Shown here one piece after another: positions 1 to 10,009 of a stretch of 43,493 bases of DNA. Both the position numbers and the translations under genes were made by a program. The DNA lies in assembly GCA_003164675.1 (NCBI GenBank), contig PLTX01000093.1, forward strand, positions 30,636 to 74,128, read 5' to 3'. The stretch's first letter is position 1. Every line of letters begins with the position of its first letter. Source of the DNA: Verrucomicrobiota bacterium (GTDB lineage Bacteria; Verrucomicrobiota; Verrucomicrobiia; Palsa-1439). The notes under the pieces are model-generated. The model did not search any database and was not told the DNA's origin. It saw only the letters and a program-made list of their open reading frames with translations.

Positions 1-2007
1 CCGGCCAAGCACGTGGACACCGGCATGGGGTTCGAGCGGGTGTGTTCGATGATCCAATGCACGAAGGGCTTCCAGGATTTCACCCGACCGGTCTCCAACT
101 ATGAAACAGATGCTTTCTCGCCAATCTTCCGCGAACTGGAAAAGCTCAGCGGCAACAGGTACACGAACACATTGCCAGAGCCCGGGGTCTTGCCTCACGG
201 CCAAATAGCGGTCGACATTGCGTTTCGCGTCATCGCCGATCACATCCGCTGCCTGAGCTTTGCGATTGCCGATGGAATAGCGCCGAAGAATGACGGTCGC
301 GGGTACGTTTTGCGCCGTATTCTGCGTAGAGCAGCCCGCTATGGCCGTACTCTAGGGTTTCACGAGCCATTTTTGTATAAGCTTGTAGATGTCATCAGCA
401 AAACAATGGGAGACGCGTTCCCAGAGATTAGGAACGAGAGTAGGAGAAACAACGTCAAATTCGTAATTGAAACTGAAGAGAAAGCTTTTAATCGCCGGCT
501 GGAACACGGAGTGGCCCTTTTTGAAGAAGTTGTCTCCGGGCTTAACGGGAATGTCTTTCCCGCCAAAGAGGCGTTTGAGCTATACGACACTTACGGTTTT
601 CCAGTGGACCTCACTGAGCTCATGGCTCGCGAGCGAGGGCTGACCGTTGATACGACCAGTTTCAAGGAGCTGATGGAGGAACAACGGAAGCTCGCGCGAC
701 AGGATTACGAGAAGAAGAAGTCAACTGTCAGTGTCGTAACCGAAGATCTACAAGTAGAGCCGACTCAGTTTGTTGGATACGACAACCTAGAAGCAGAGGC
801 ACTCGTAACAGCTGTAAGGTCGGTAACGGCGTATCTTGATCCCCGGACCCGGCAGCGGGCAGAACTGTTTCAGATAGAACAAAGTCATGAATTTGATGTC
901 ATTCTTGATAGAACACCCTTCTATGCTGAAATGGGCGGCCAAGTTGGAGACAAAGGATTACTTGGTTCTGCGCAAGTATTAGACACGCAAACGCAGGGAG
1001 GCGTGTATGTTCATCGTTGCAGCATACCTCTAACTGAAGGCCAGAAGGTTCGCGCGGCGGTGGACGTGCCACGTCGGTCCAATATCCAGCGGCATCACAC
1101 CGTGACGCATTTGTTTCATTGGGCGTTGCATGAGGTGGTGAGCCGGGAGGCGCGGCAGAAGGGGTCGCTGGTCGCGCCGGACCGGTTGCGCTTCGATTTC
1201 AATCACCCGGAACATTTGTCCGACCAGCAGATCGCCGACATCGAGAAGCTGGTGAACGAGCGGATCAAGGAAAATGCGGCGGTGTACTGGTTCGAGATGC
1301 CGTATGCGGACGTGCGCGGCAAACCGAACATCATGCAGTTTTTCGGCGACAAGTATGGCGATGTCGTCCGCATCGTGCAGATCGGCGGGCACGACAAGGC
1401 GCTGGATGGTTATTCGATGGAACTGTGCGGTGGAACGCACACCAGGACGACGGGCGAACTCGGATTGTTCAAGATCATGCGTGAGTCGGCGGTCGCGGCC
1501 GGGATTCGCCGTGTCGAAGCGGTGTGCGGGCAATTTGCTCTCGAGTTCATCCAGAAGCAGGGCGAACAGGAGAAGGCCGAGGCGGAGAAGGCCAGGGCAC
1601 GGGAACAGGAGAAGGAACTGGCCAAACAGCGTCAGGCTGCGATGCAATCGAAGGCGCCGGCAATTGCGGAACAGTTGCTCGCGAAGCAACAGGGCAAGGT
1701 GCTCGTCAGCAACCTCGCTGAAGCGACTCCCGACTTACTGCGCGCGGTGGTCGATGCATTGAAGACGAAGGTGACCAGCGGCGTTGTCGTGTTGGGTGGC
1801 GCTACCGAAGGCAAAGTTTCCCTGATCTGTTACGTGACACCTGACCTCGTAAAGCAAGGCAAGCATGCGGGCAAGATTGTGGGGGAACTCGCCAAGATTT
1901 GTGGCGGCGGTGGTGGTGGCCGCCCGGATACGGCTCAGGCCGGTGGCAAACAGCCCGAAAAACTGGCGGAAGCCCTGGCGGCGGTGCCGCGCATTGTCGG
2001 TTCGTGA
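1..2007 (+). CDS. alaS: Alanyl-tRNA synthetase, 5'-truncated by window edge
   Basis: Charges tRNA-Ala with alanine in the cytoplasm and hydrolyses mischarged Ser/Gly-tRNA-Ala. The frame is open from base 1 and begins inside the class II catalytic domain (KHVDTGMGFERV), so motifs 1 and 2 lie outside the window. It continues through the tRNA-recognition domain (GRGYVLRRILRRAARYGR), the editing domain with its metal-binding HTVTHLFH and CGGTH motifs, a charged coiled-coil stretch near 1550-1640, and the DHHA1-like C-Ala domain ending with a glycine run (GGGGGGRPD). 668 residues are visible of a family usually about 870-900. serS follows after 42 bp. Composition is odd: about 310-1050 is near 45 % GC with AGA, ATA and CTA codons, while the rest is 60-70 % GC, although the frame is intact. 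Identity is certain; only the start is missing. Confidence 0.97.
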   Translation, partial: PAKHVDTGMGFERVCSMIQCTKGFQDFTRPVSNYETDAFSPIFRELEKLSGNRYTNTLPEPGVLPHGQIAVDIAFRVIADHIRCLSFAIADGIAPKNDGRGYVLRRILRRAARYGRTLGFHEPFLYKLVDVISKTMGDAFPEIRNESRRNNVKFVIETEEKAFNRRLEHGVALFEEVVSGLNGNVFPAKEAFELYDTYGFPVDLTELMARERGLTVDTTSFKELMEEQRKLARQDYEKKKSTVSVVTEDLQVEPTQFVGYDNLEAEALVTAVRSVTAYLDPRTRQRAELFQIEQSHEFDVILDRTPFYAEMGGQVGDKGLLGSAQVLDTQTQGGVYVHRCSIPLTEGQKVRAAVDVPRRSNIQRHHTVTHLFHWALHEVVSREARQKGSLVAPDRLRFDFNHPEHLSDQQIADIEKLVNERIKENAAVYWFEMPYADVRGKPNIMQFFGDKYGDVVRIVQIGGHDKALDGYSMELCGGTHTRTTGELGLFKIMRESAVAAGIRRVEAVCGQFALEFIQKQGEQEKAEAEKARAREQEKELAKQRQAAMQSKAPAIAEQLLAKQQGKVLVSNLAEATPDLLRAVVDALKTKVTSGVVVLGGATEGKVSLICYVTPDLVKQGKHAGKIVGELAKICGGGGGGRPDTAQAGGKQPEKLAEALAAVPRIVGS

Positions 2008-3333
<1,326 letters not shown>

Positions 3334-3342
3334 AGAGAAGTC

Positions 3343-4656
3343 ATGCTCCTGAAAGTTCAAGCGGCTCTGGCGAAAATGCTCGAGCCGGGCGAAGCACTCC
3401 TCGTTGGCGTGTCCGGCGGGCCGGATTCCGTTGCGCTGCTCGATGCGCTCGTCAAATCCGGTTGGCGTCCGCACGTTTGCCACCTGAATCATCAATTGCG
3501 CGGAGCCGACAGCGACGCGGACGCGGAGTTTGTGCGGCGGCTCGCGGGGCAGTATGGGCTGTCGAGCACGATCGAATCGTGCCAAGTCGCGTCGGATGAG
3601 GACAGCGCCCGGCGCGCCCGGCACGAGTTCTTCATGCGCGTCGCCGAACGGATGGGCGTCCACAAGCTCGCGCTGGCGCATACGGCGGACGATCAGGTGG
3701 AAACATTCCTGCTGCGATTGTTGCGTGGCGCGGGTGTGCCCGGTCTGGTCGGCATCTGGCCCGAACGCCAGTTTGGCCCGTTGCGCGTGATTCGACCTTT
3801 GTTGAAGGTGCGGAGGGTCGAAGTGCTTGAGTATCTAAGCGCCCAAGGGTTGAAGTTTCGCGAGGATTCGTCCAACGCCGACACGCGGTTCACGCGCAAC
3901 CGCATTCGTCACGAGTTGCTGCCGTTGCTGGAGCGCGAGTTCAACCCGGCCATCCGCGACGTGCTGCTCAACACCGCGGAGATTCTGCGCGATGAGGATT
4001 TCTACCTGCTGCACCACGTGGCGCAACGATTTTACGTGGCGGTTTGCCAGAACGACGCGGTCAACGTGAAGGCGTTGGCGAATTGTCCGGTGGCCATCCA
4101 ACGTCGCGCGCTACGGTTCTGGCTCGGGGGCGATTCCGAGAACGGGCCAAGTTTTGGTTTTGACCAGATCGAGTCGGTGAGGCACGCGGCGCTCGGAGAT
4201 TCGCCCAGCGCTGAGATCGATCTGCCGGATGATTTGGTTGTGTACCGCGAGTACGAGTGGCTGCAGAAAGCCAGCCGACGGGAGTTGGAGGCGGTGCGCG
4301 GTCGCTGGCCGTTGAGCTTGTCCGGGGAAACGACGATCGGCGAACTCGGCGTGAAGTTCGTAATCGGCGAAGAAGGCGAGCGGTTCGACGCCGACGCGCT
4401 GGGGCAGGGGTTGTTCGTGCGCACGTGGGAGAACGGCGACCGGTTCCAGCCCTTGGGCATGAGCGAGGCGAAAAAGCTACAGGATTTCTTTGTGGACGAG
4501 AAAGTGCCGCGGCGGCGACGTGGTCGTGTGCCGTTGGTGTGCGCGGCGGACGGTCGTATCGGGTGGGTCGTGGGACATCGAATTGCCGAGCCGTTCAAGG
4601 TGACGGAGCGTACGCGGCGCATCGTGCGGGTGAGGGCGGAGTCGATTCAAGGTTGA
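3343..4656 (+). CDS. tilS: tRNA(Ile)-lysidine synthase
   Basis: ATP-dependent enzyme that converts C34 of the CAU anticodon of tRNA-Ile2 to lysidine, switching it from Met to Ile decoding. The N-terminal N-type PP-loop ATPase carries SGGPDS at residues 24-29, followed by HLNHQLRG and the HTADDQVETFLLRLLRGAG signature. A middle substrate-binding domain follows, then a C-terminal TilS-C domain (NGDRFQPLGM ... KKLQDFFVDEKVP ... GWVVGHRI). 437 aa is typical of the long form. The start is only 9 bp after serS with an AAGAGAAG purine tract just upstream, so the two genes are one transcription unit. Confidence 0.96.
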   Translation: MLLKVQAALAKMLEPGEALLVGVSGGPDSVALLDALVKSGWRPHVCHLNHQLRGADSDADAEFVRRLAGQYGLSSTIESCQVASDEDSARRARHEFFMRVAERMGVHKLALAHTADDQVETFLLRLLRGAGVPGLVGIWPERQFGPLRVIRPLLKVRRVEVLEYLSAQGLKFREDSSNADTRFTRNRIRHELLPLLEREFNPAIRDVLLNTAEILRDEDFYLLHHVAQRFYVAVCQNDAVNVKALANCPVAIQRRALRFWLGGDSENGPSFGFDQIESVRHAALGDSPSAEIDLPDDLVVYREYEWLQKASRRELEAVRGRWPLSLSGETTIGELGVKFVIGEEGERFDADALGQGLFVRTWENGDRFQPLGMSEAKKLQDFFVDEKVPRRRRGRVPLVCAADGRIGWVVGHRIAEPFKVTERTRRIVRVRAESIQG

Positions 4657-4692
4657 CAAGCCTTGGGGGGCGGGTTGTAATCCCGCGCATTC

Positions 4693-5802
4693 ATGCAATC
4701 CAAGGCCAAAGGGGCACCCCGGCGGGTGCGCGTCGATCTGGGTGAGCGCAGCTATGATATTCTGATCGGCAGCGGATTACTGTCGCAAACGGCGGAGTAC
4801 CTGCGTCCACTCAAGTTGGGCAAGCATGGCGTGATCATCACCGACACCAATGTCGAGCCGCGCTACGCAGGTCCGCTGCGCGAGGCGCTCGGCAAAGGCG
4901 GGATCACGGTCGAAGTGCTGAGTGTGCCGGCGGGTGAGGGATCGAAATCGTTGCGCCAGGCCGATCGGATTTTCGAGAAACTGCCGTCACTGGGGTTGGA
5001 TCGTCAATCTTTCGTCATTGCCCTCGGGGGCGGCGTGGTGGGAGATTTGGCCGGGTTTGTGGCGGCCAGTTATTTGCGCGGCCTGGCGCTCGTGCAAATG
5101 CCGACGAGTTTGCTGGCGCAGGTCGACAGCTCGGTCGGCGGGAAGGTGGGCGTGAACCTGCCGCAGGGTAAAAACCTTGTTGGCGCATTCTATCAACCGC
5201 GACTCGTTCTCGCGGATACCGACACACTCGCGACCTTGCCCGCGCGCGAACTGCGTTCGGGCTTTGCGGAAGTGATCAAGCACGGGGCGATTCGCGACGC
5301 AGGTTTTTTTGAGTGGTTGGAACGGGAGTACAAGCAGGTGCTGGCGCTCCATCCGGACGCCGTGGCCCGCGTGGTGCGCCGTTGCTGCGAGATCAAGGCC
5401 GAGGTGGTCAGTGCGGACGAGCGCGAGTCGGGGCTGCGGGCGATTTTGAATTTTGGCCACACGCTTGGCCACGCGATGGAGTCGCTGTCGGAATACGTGG
5501 GGCTATTGCACGGCGAAGGCATCTCCATGGGGATGTGCTGTGGCGCGCGGCTGTCGGTAAAGCGGGCCGGCTTGAGCGAAGAGGAAGCCGGGCGGGTGGG
5601 CGATTTGATTGCGGCCAGCGGCTTGCCGACCCGTCTCGGCGGCAGTTTCAAGCTGGAGGAATTATTGGCGGCGGCGCGGCTCGACAAGAAGGCTCGCAAC
5701 AGCAAGCTGCGGTTTGTGCTGCTGAAGCGTCTGGGCGAGGCCGTGGTTTCGGACGCGGTCACAGACGCGGATTTTGTGGAGGTTATGGATGTCTGCCGTT
5801 GA
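4693..5802 (+). CDS. aroB: 3-dehydroquinate synthase
   Basis: Second step of the shikimate pathway: converts DAHP to 3-dehydroquinate using NAD+ and a divalent metal. 369 aa, full length. Family motifs are all visible: the NAD-binding LGGGVVGDLAGFVAA near residues 111-125, MPTSLLAQVDSSVGGKVGVN near 136-155, the metal-ligand region GFAEVIKHG, and FGHTLGHAME with the C-terminal metal histidines. It lies 36 bp after tilS. Its last 14 bases overlap the next gene, whose Shine-Dalgarno is inside aroB, indicating translational coupling. Confidence 0.97.
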   Translation: MQSKAKGAPRRVRVDLGERSYDILIGSGLLSQTAEYLRPLKLGKHGVIITDTNVEPRYAGPLREALGKGGITVEVLSVPAGEGSKSLRQADRIFEKLPSLGLDRQSFVIALGGGVVGDLAGFVAASYLRGLALVQMPTSLLAQVDSSVGGKVGVNLPQGKNLVGAFYQPRLVLADTDTLATLPARELRSGFAEVIKHGAIRDAGFFEWLEREYKQVLALHPDAVARVVRRCCEIKAEVVSADERESGLRAILNFGHTLGHAMESLSEYVGLLHGEGISMGMCCGARLSVKRAGLSEEEAGRVGDLIAASGLPTRLGGSFKLEELLAAARLDKKARNSKLRFVLLKRLGEAVVSDAVTDADFVEVMDVCR

Positions 5803-6394
5803 CGAGAGCATCGTCCGCGAATTCTTCGAGTTACACGGTTTCCTTGTGTGTCAGCGGCGCAAGTATATCGTGCAGACGCGACAGAAAAGCGCCGATGAGG
5901 AAGTGGATTTGATCGTGCTGAACCCGGTCGCGCCGCCGGGGGCGACGCCGACGGAATTTGAAATCACGTCGAAGACGTTATCACAGGTTTCGCGGGCGAT
6001 CGTGGCCGTGAAGGGCTGGCACACGGAGATCTTTGCGCCGGGGCTGCTGGCGCATCAGCCGAAGATCTTCCGGTTTGTGGAGAAGCGGGCCATCGACGAA
6101 GCGCAACGGCTGGTGGGGAGCGAAGGGTTGGTAAAACTGTTGGTCGTGCCGGGACTGCCACGGGACAACAAGACCCGACAGCGGAGCATCGAGTTGTTGC
6201 GGTCGAAGGGAGTCGATGGCGTGATCTCGTTTCGTTCGATTCTGCAGGAGTTGATTGCGAGCGTGGCGACGAATCGCAACTACCAGAAATCGGATCTCCT
6301 GCAAACGTTGCGGCTGCTGAAGAATTACGAGTTGCTGAAAGAGCCGCAGATGGAATTCAAGTGGAAGCGCCGCACCAAGAAGGCGGCTGCATAG
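5789..6394 (+). CDS. Conserved hypothetical protein, possible PD-(D/E)XK nuclease fold
   Basis: 201 aa, not recognised as a named family. The ATG at 5789 is chosen because GGAGG at 5778-5782 sits 6 nt upstream; an in-frame TTG at 5774 has no comparable site. It overlaps the aroB end by 14 nt. The first 90 residues show the order helix (VREFFELHGFLV), strand with Asp (EEVDLIVLNP), strand with Glu (PTEFEITSK), helix (LSQVSRAIVAVKGW). This resembles a PD-(D/E)XK core, but the usual lysine of E-x-K is threonine, so catalysis is doubtful. The C-terminal half is helical and ends in a basic tail (KWKRRTKKAAA). Sitting before dprA, topA and xerC, a DNA-related role is possible, but that is inference. 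Confidence 0.8.
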   Translation: MSAVDESIVREFFELHGFLVCQRRKYIVQTRQKSADEEVDLIVLNPVAPPGATPTEFEITSKTLSQVSRAIVAVKGWHTEIFAPGLLAHQPKIFRFVEKRAIDEAQRLVGSEGLVKLLVVPGLPRDNKTRQRSIELLRSKGVDGVISFRSILQELIASVATNRNYQKSDLLQTLRLLKNYELLKEPQMEFKWKRRTKKAAA

Positions 6395-6428
6395 AGAGGT
6401 CGCGGTTTTGTCCGTGGTGGAAGCGCGC

Positions 6429-7559
6429 ATGACTTCGCGCGAAGCATACATCGCACTCAATATGGTAGACGGCGTTGGACCGATTCGTCTCCGCGCGTTG
6501 TTGGACCGGTTTAACGAGCCGCAGGCGATTCTCTCGGCGACGAAAGCCGACCTGATGCAGGTGGAGGGCGTGGGAGAAGAAGTCGCGCGAAGCATCACGA
6601 GTTGGCGTGAGAAAGTCGATCTCGATGAAGAGTTGGGGCGGATCGAGAAAGCCGTTGTGCGAGTCGTGACCCGGGATGACCCGGAGTATCCCAAGAATCT
6701 GCGGGAAGTCTACGACCCGCCAATCATCTTATATGTAAGGGGAACGCTTTCGGAGCGCGATGCGCTGGCGATTGCTGTTGTCGGTTCGCGACGGACAACG
6801 TTGTACGGCCAGGACATGGCGCGAAAGTTGGCGTATCAATTGGGTCGCGTCGGCGTGACGGTAGTGAGCGGCCTGGCGCGAGGGATCGATACGGCCGCGC
6901 ATAACGGGGCCCTGCAAGCGAAGGGCCGGACGGTGGCGGTGATCGGTTGCGGAATCGACATCGTGTATCCGGCGGAGAACGAGAAGCTGGCGAACGAGAT
7001 CGTTGAGAAGGGCGGCGCGGTGGTGACGGAATTCCCGTTCGGCGTGAAACCGGATCGGCAAAACTTTCCGATGCGGAACCGCATCATAAGCGGTTGGTCA
7101 CTCGGCACAGTGGTGGTCGAGGCGAACCTGAAAAGCGGGGCGTTGATCACAGCCAACCAGGCGGCGGAGCAGGGGCGACAAGTGTTCGCGGTGCCGGGAC
7201 GGGCCGATTCAATTTTGTCCAGGGGGACGAACAAATTGATCAAGGATGGCGCAAAATTGACCGAGGATGCGGAGGACATACTGGGCGAATTTGAGTACCT
7301 GTTGCCAAAAAGGGCCACCGAGCAGGTAGAGGCCGCATCCGGGGGCGGAGGAACCAAACCTGCTTTGGTGTTGAGCGATATGGAGGAAAAAGTGATGGCG
7401 CAACTGGGCCGGGAGGAAACGGCCATTGATGACATCATCCGCGCCAGCGGTTTGACAACGGCGTGTGTTTCCGCAACCTTGTTGTCGTTAGAGATGAAAC
7501 GGCTGGTGCGGCAATTGCCGGGAAAGTTGTACGTGCGCAACTCGATTTTCCAGCCGTGA
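6429..7559 (+). CDS. dprA: DNA processing protein DprA (Smf)
   Basis: Binds incoming single-stranded DNA during natural transformation and loads RecA. Domain order: N-terminal helix-hairpin-helix/SAM-like part (GVGPIRLRALL ... GVGEEVARSI), Rossmann-like DprA core with VGSRRTTLYG, SGLARGIDTAAH, GCGIDIVYPAEN, FPMRNRIISGWS and GALITANQAAEQGRQVFAVPG, then a C-terminal winged helix (residues about 315-376). The ATG at 6429 gives the usual MTSREAYIALNMV opening and has GGAAG 5 nt upstream. An in-frame TTG at 6408, 8 nt after GAGAGG, would add 7 residues and cannot be excluded. It lies 34 bp after the nuclease-like gene and 20 bp before topA. Confidence 0.95.
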   Translation: MTSREAYIALNMVDGVGPIRLRALLDRFNEPQAILSATKADLMQVEGVGEEVARSITSWREKVDLDEELGRIEKAVVRVVTRDDPEYPKNLREVYDPPIILYVRGTLSERDALAIAVVGSRRTTLYGQDMARKLAYQLGRVGVTVVSGLARGIDTAAHNGALQAKGRTVAVIGCGIDIVYPAENEKLANEIVEKGGAVVTEFPFGVKPDRQNFPMRNRIISGWSLGTVVVEANLKSGALITANQAAEQGRQVFAVPGRADSILSRGTNKLIKDGAKLTEDAEDILGEFEYLLPKRATEQVEAASGGGGTKPALVLSDMEEKVMAQLGREETAIDDIIRASGLTTACVSATLLSLEMKRLVRQLPGKLYVRNSIFQP

Positions 7560-7579
7560 TGGCAACAAAGTAGAAATGT

Positions 7580-10009
7580 ATGGCGAAAAAACTGGTCATA
7601 GTTGAGTCCCCCGCGAAAGCGAAGACGATCAACAAGTATTTGGGATCGGACTTCAGCGTGAAGGCGTCCATGGGACACGTGCGCGATCTGCCCGAGCGCA
7701 AGTTCGGCGTGGAGATCGAGAATAACTTCGAGCCGACGTATCAGGTATCCAAGAAGAAGGGCCAGATCGTCAACGATCTCAAACAGGCCGCCAAGGACGC
7801 CGAGACAATTTATCTGGCATCAGACCCCGACCGTGAAGGCGAAGCGATTGCCTGGCATCTGCAGGAGATTTTGAAGAGCAAGCGGAACGGCCCGGAGTTC
7901 TTCCGCGTGCAGTTCAACGAAATCACCAAGAACGCGGTGCGAGCGGCCTTCGACCACCCGGGGCAGGTGGACATGAAGCTGGTCGATTCGCAACAGGCGC
8001 GGCGAATTCTCGATCGCATCGTCGGGTACAAGATTTCGCCGTTGCTGAACAAGCGGGTGGCGCATGGGTTGAGCGCCGGACGGGTGCAATCCGTCGCGGT
8101 GCGCCTCGTGGTGGAACGGGAGCGCGAGATTCGTGCGTTCAAGCCGCAGGAATATTGGTCGGTCGAGGCCGAGTTGCGGAAGTTGGTCGATCCGAAGGAT
8201 CATTTTCTGGCGCGGCTGATCCAGGTGGGAGACAAAAGGGTCAAGTCACCCAACGGGGAAGCGAAAGCTGACATCATTATTATTGGAAGCAAAGAGCAAG
8301 CGGATGCGCTTCTCGCTGACCTGCAGCAGTGCGAATACCAGGTCGCCAAGATCGACATCAAGCCGAAGAAGCGGAGCGCGCCGCCGCCGTTCATGACGAG
8401 CACGCTGCAACAGTCCGCGTCAAAGGCGCTGGGCATGGGCACATCGAAGACGATGATGGTCGCGCAGCAACTCTACGAAGGTATGGAGGTCGGCGACGAA
8501 GGTTCGGTCGGTTTGATCACGTACATGCGTACCGACTCGTTCAATGTTTCGAAGGAAGCGCAGGCGGAGGCGCTGGCATTCATCCGTGAGACCATCGGTC
8601 CGGACTACGCGCCGGAGACCCCGAATTTTTACAGGTCGAAGAAGGACGCGCAAGGAGCGCACGAGGCGGTCCGTCCGACATCGGTGCGACGGACGCCGGA
8701 CAGCGTGCGGGCGTACCTCGATCACGACCAGTTCCGTCTTTACAAGCTGATTTGGGAGCGGTTTGTCGCCAGCCAGATGACGCCCGCCGAGATGAAGGTG
8801 ACGAGCATCGATATTGACGCGCGCCGAGAGGCGAAGTTTTTCCTGTTCCGCGCCACGGCGACCGAGGTGGTGTTCGCGGGTTGGTTGAAGATTTACGGCG
8901 TCGAGGAGGAGGCGGAGAAGAAGGCTGAGAGCGAGAAGCCATCGGAGGAGGAGGAAAACAAGAAGCTGCCACCGTTGAGCGAGAACGAGCGGTTGCATCT
9001 GATCAAGCTCCACCCCGAGCAACATTTTACGGAACCGCCGCCGCGCTTCAGCGAAGCGACGCTGGTAAAGGCCCTGGAAGAACTTGGCATCGGCCGGCCG
9101 AGCACGTATGCGCCGACGATTGCGACGATCCAGAAGCGGCGCTACGTGTTAAGAGAAAAGGGCCGTCTTACGCCGACGCAACTCGGCGAGATCACGACCG
9201 ACATTCTCGTCAAGCACTTCACGAAATTGCTCGACGTGCAGTTCACGGCGCAGATGGAAGAGCTGCTCGACGAAATCGAAGAGGGCAAGGTCGAGTGGCA
9301 CCACATGCTCGGCGACTTCTACAAGGACTTCGAGCCAACGTTGAAAGCCGCGACGGACAATATGGAGGACGTGCGGCCCAAGGCGATCCCGACGGACATC
9401 AAGTGCGAACTGTGCGGTGAGATGTTGGTGATCCGTCCCGGCAAGAACGGTGAATTTCTGGCTTGCTCGGCGTATCCGAAGTGCAAGAATACAAAAAACT
9501 TCAAACGCGCGGAAGACGGGAGCATTCAGGTCGTGGAAAAGGAAGAAACCGGCATCAAATGCGAAAAGTGCGGCTCGCCGATGGTCATCAAAGCCGGCAA
9601 ACGCGGGGAGTTTCTCGCGTGTTCGGGCTATCCGGAGTGCAGGAACGCGAAATCGTTCGCACGGGATGCGGAGGGCAAGATTACGGTGATCGAGAAGCCG
9701 CAGCCGGTGACGACGGACATCAAGTGCGAGAAGTGCAGTTCGCCGATGGTGATTCGCAACAGCCGGCGCGGGCCGTTTCTGGCGTGTTCGGGCTATCCGA
9801 AATGCCGCAATGCGAAGCCGTTGCCGGATGAATTGAAAGACAAAGCCCCGCCGCCTCCGCCCAAGGAAGAGCCGGTGATGACCGACGAGAAGTGCGAGAA
9901 GTGCGGCTCGCCGATGGTGAAGCGCCGTGGACGGTTCGGTGAATTTCTCGGTTGCTCGGCGTATCCGAAGTGCAAGAACATCAAAAAACTGGCGCCGTTA
10001 GCCGCGTAA
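7580..10009 (+). CDS. topA: DNA topoisomerase I (type IA) with four C-terminal zinc ribbons
   Basis: Relaxes negatively supercoiled DNA through a single-strand break. 809 aa. The TOPRIM domain has E9 and DPDREGE at 82-88; the catalytic tyrosine is Y315 in YMRTDS; the gate domain contains GIGRPSTYAPTIATIQ. The C-terminus has four four-cysteine zinc ribbons, near residues 606, 657, 713 and 768. Each has the pattern C-x2-C-G/S-x-PM(or EM)-V-x-(K/R)-x-GxF-L-x-C-S-x-YP-x-C, so the DNA there is an imperfect direct repeat. An acidic, Lys-rich insertion (about 438-458) lies within the core. The last roughly 40-58 bases overlap the start of the recombinase gene. Confidence 0.97.
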   Translation: MAKKLVIVESPAKAKTINKYLGSDFSVKASMGHVRDLPERKFGVEIENNFEPTYQVSKKKGQIVNDLKQAAKDAETIYLASDPDREGEAIAWHLQEILKSKRNGPEFFRVQFNEITKNAVRAAFDHPGQVDMKLVDSQQARRILDRIVGYKISPLLNKRVAHGLSAGRVQSVAVRLVVEREREIRAFKPQEYWSVEAELRKLVDPKDHFLARLIQVGDKRVKSPNGEAKADIIIIGSKEQADALLADLQQCEYQVAKIDIKPKKRSAPPPFMTSTLQQSASKALGMGTSKTMMVAQQLYEGMEVGDEGSVGLITYMRTDSFNVSKEAQAEALAFIRETIGPDYAPETPNFYRSKKDAQGAHEAVRPTSVRRTPDSVRAYLDHDQFRLYKLIWERFVASQMTPAEMKVTSIDIDARREAKFFLFRATATEVVFAGWLKIYGVEEEAEKKAESEKPSEEEENKKLPPLSENERLHLIKLHPEQHFTEPPPRFSEATLVKALEELGIGRPSTYAPTIATIQKRRYVLREKGRLTPTQLGEITTDILVKHFTKLLDVQFTAQMEELLDEIEEGKVEWHHMLGDFYKDFEPTLKAATDNMEDVRPKAIPTDIKCELCGEMLVIRPGKNGEFLACSAYPKCKNTKNFKRAEDGSIQVVEKEETGIKCEKCGSPMVIKAGKRGEFLACSGYPECRNAKSFARDAEGKITVIEKPQPVTTDIKCEKCSSPMVIRNSRRGPFLACSGYPKCRNAKPLPDELKDKAPPPPPKEEPVMTDEKCEKCGSPMVKRRGRFGEFLGCSAYPKCKNIKKLAPLAA

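Noticed and set aside
9397..10000. Tandem-repeat array at the topA 3' end considered as CRISPR-like or mobile
   Set aside because: The repeats are four zinc-ribbon codons in frame; spacing and divergence are those of protein domains.
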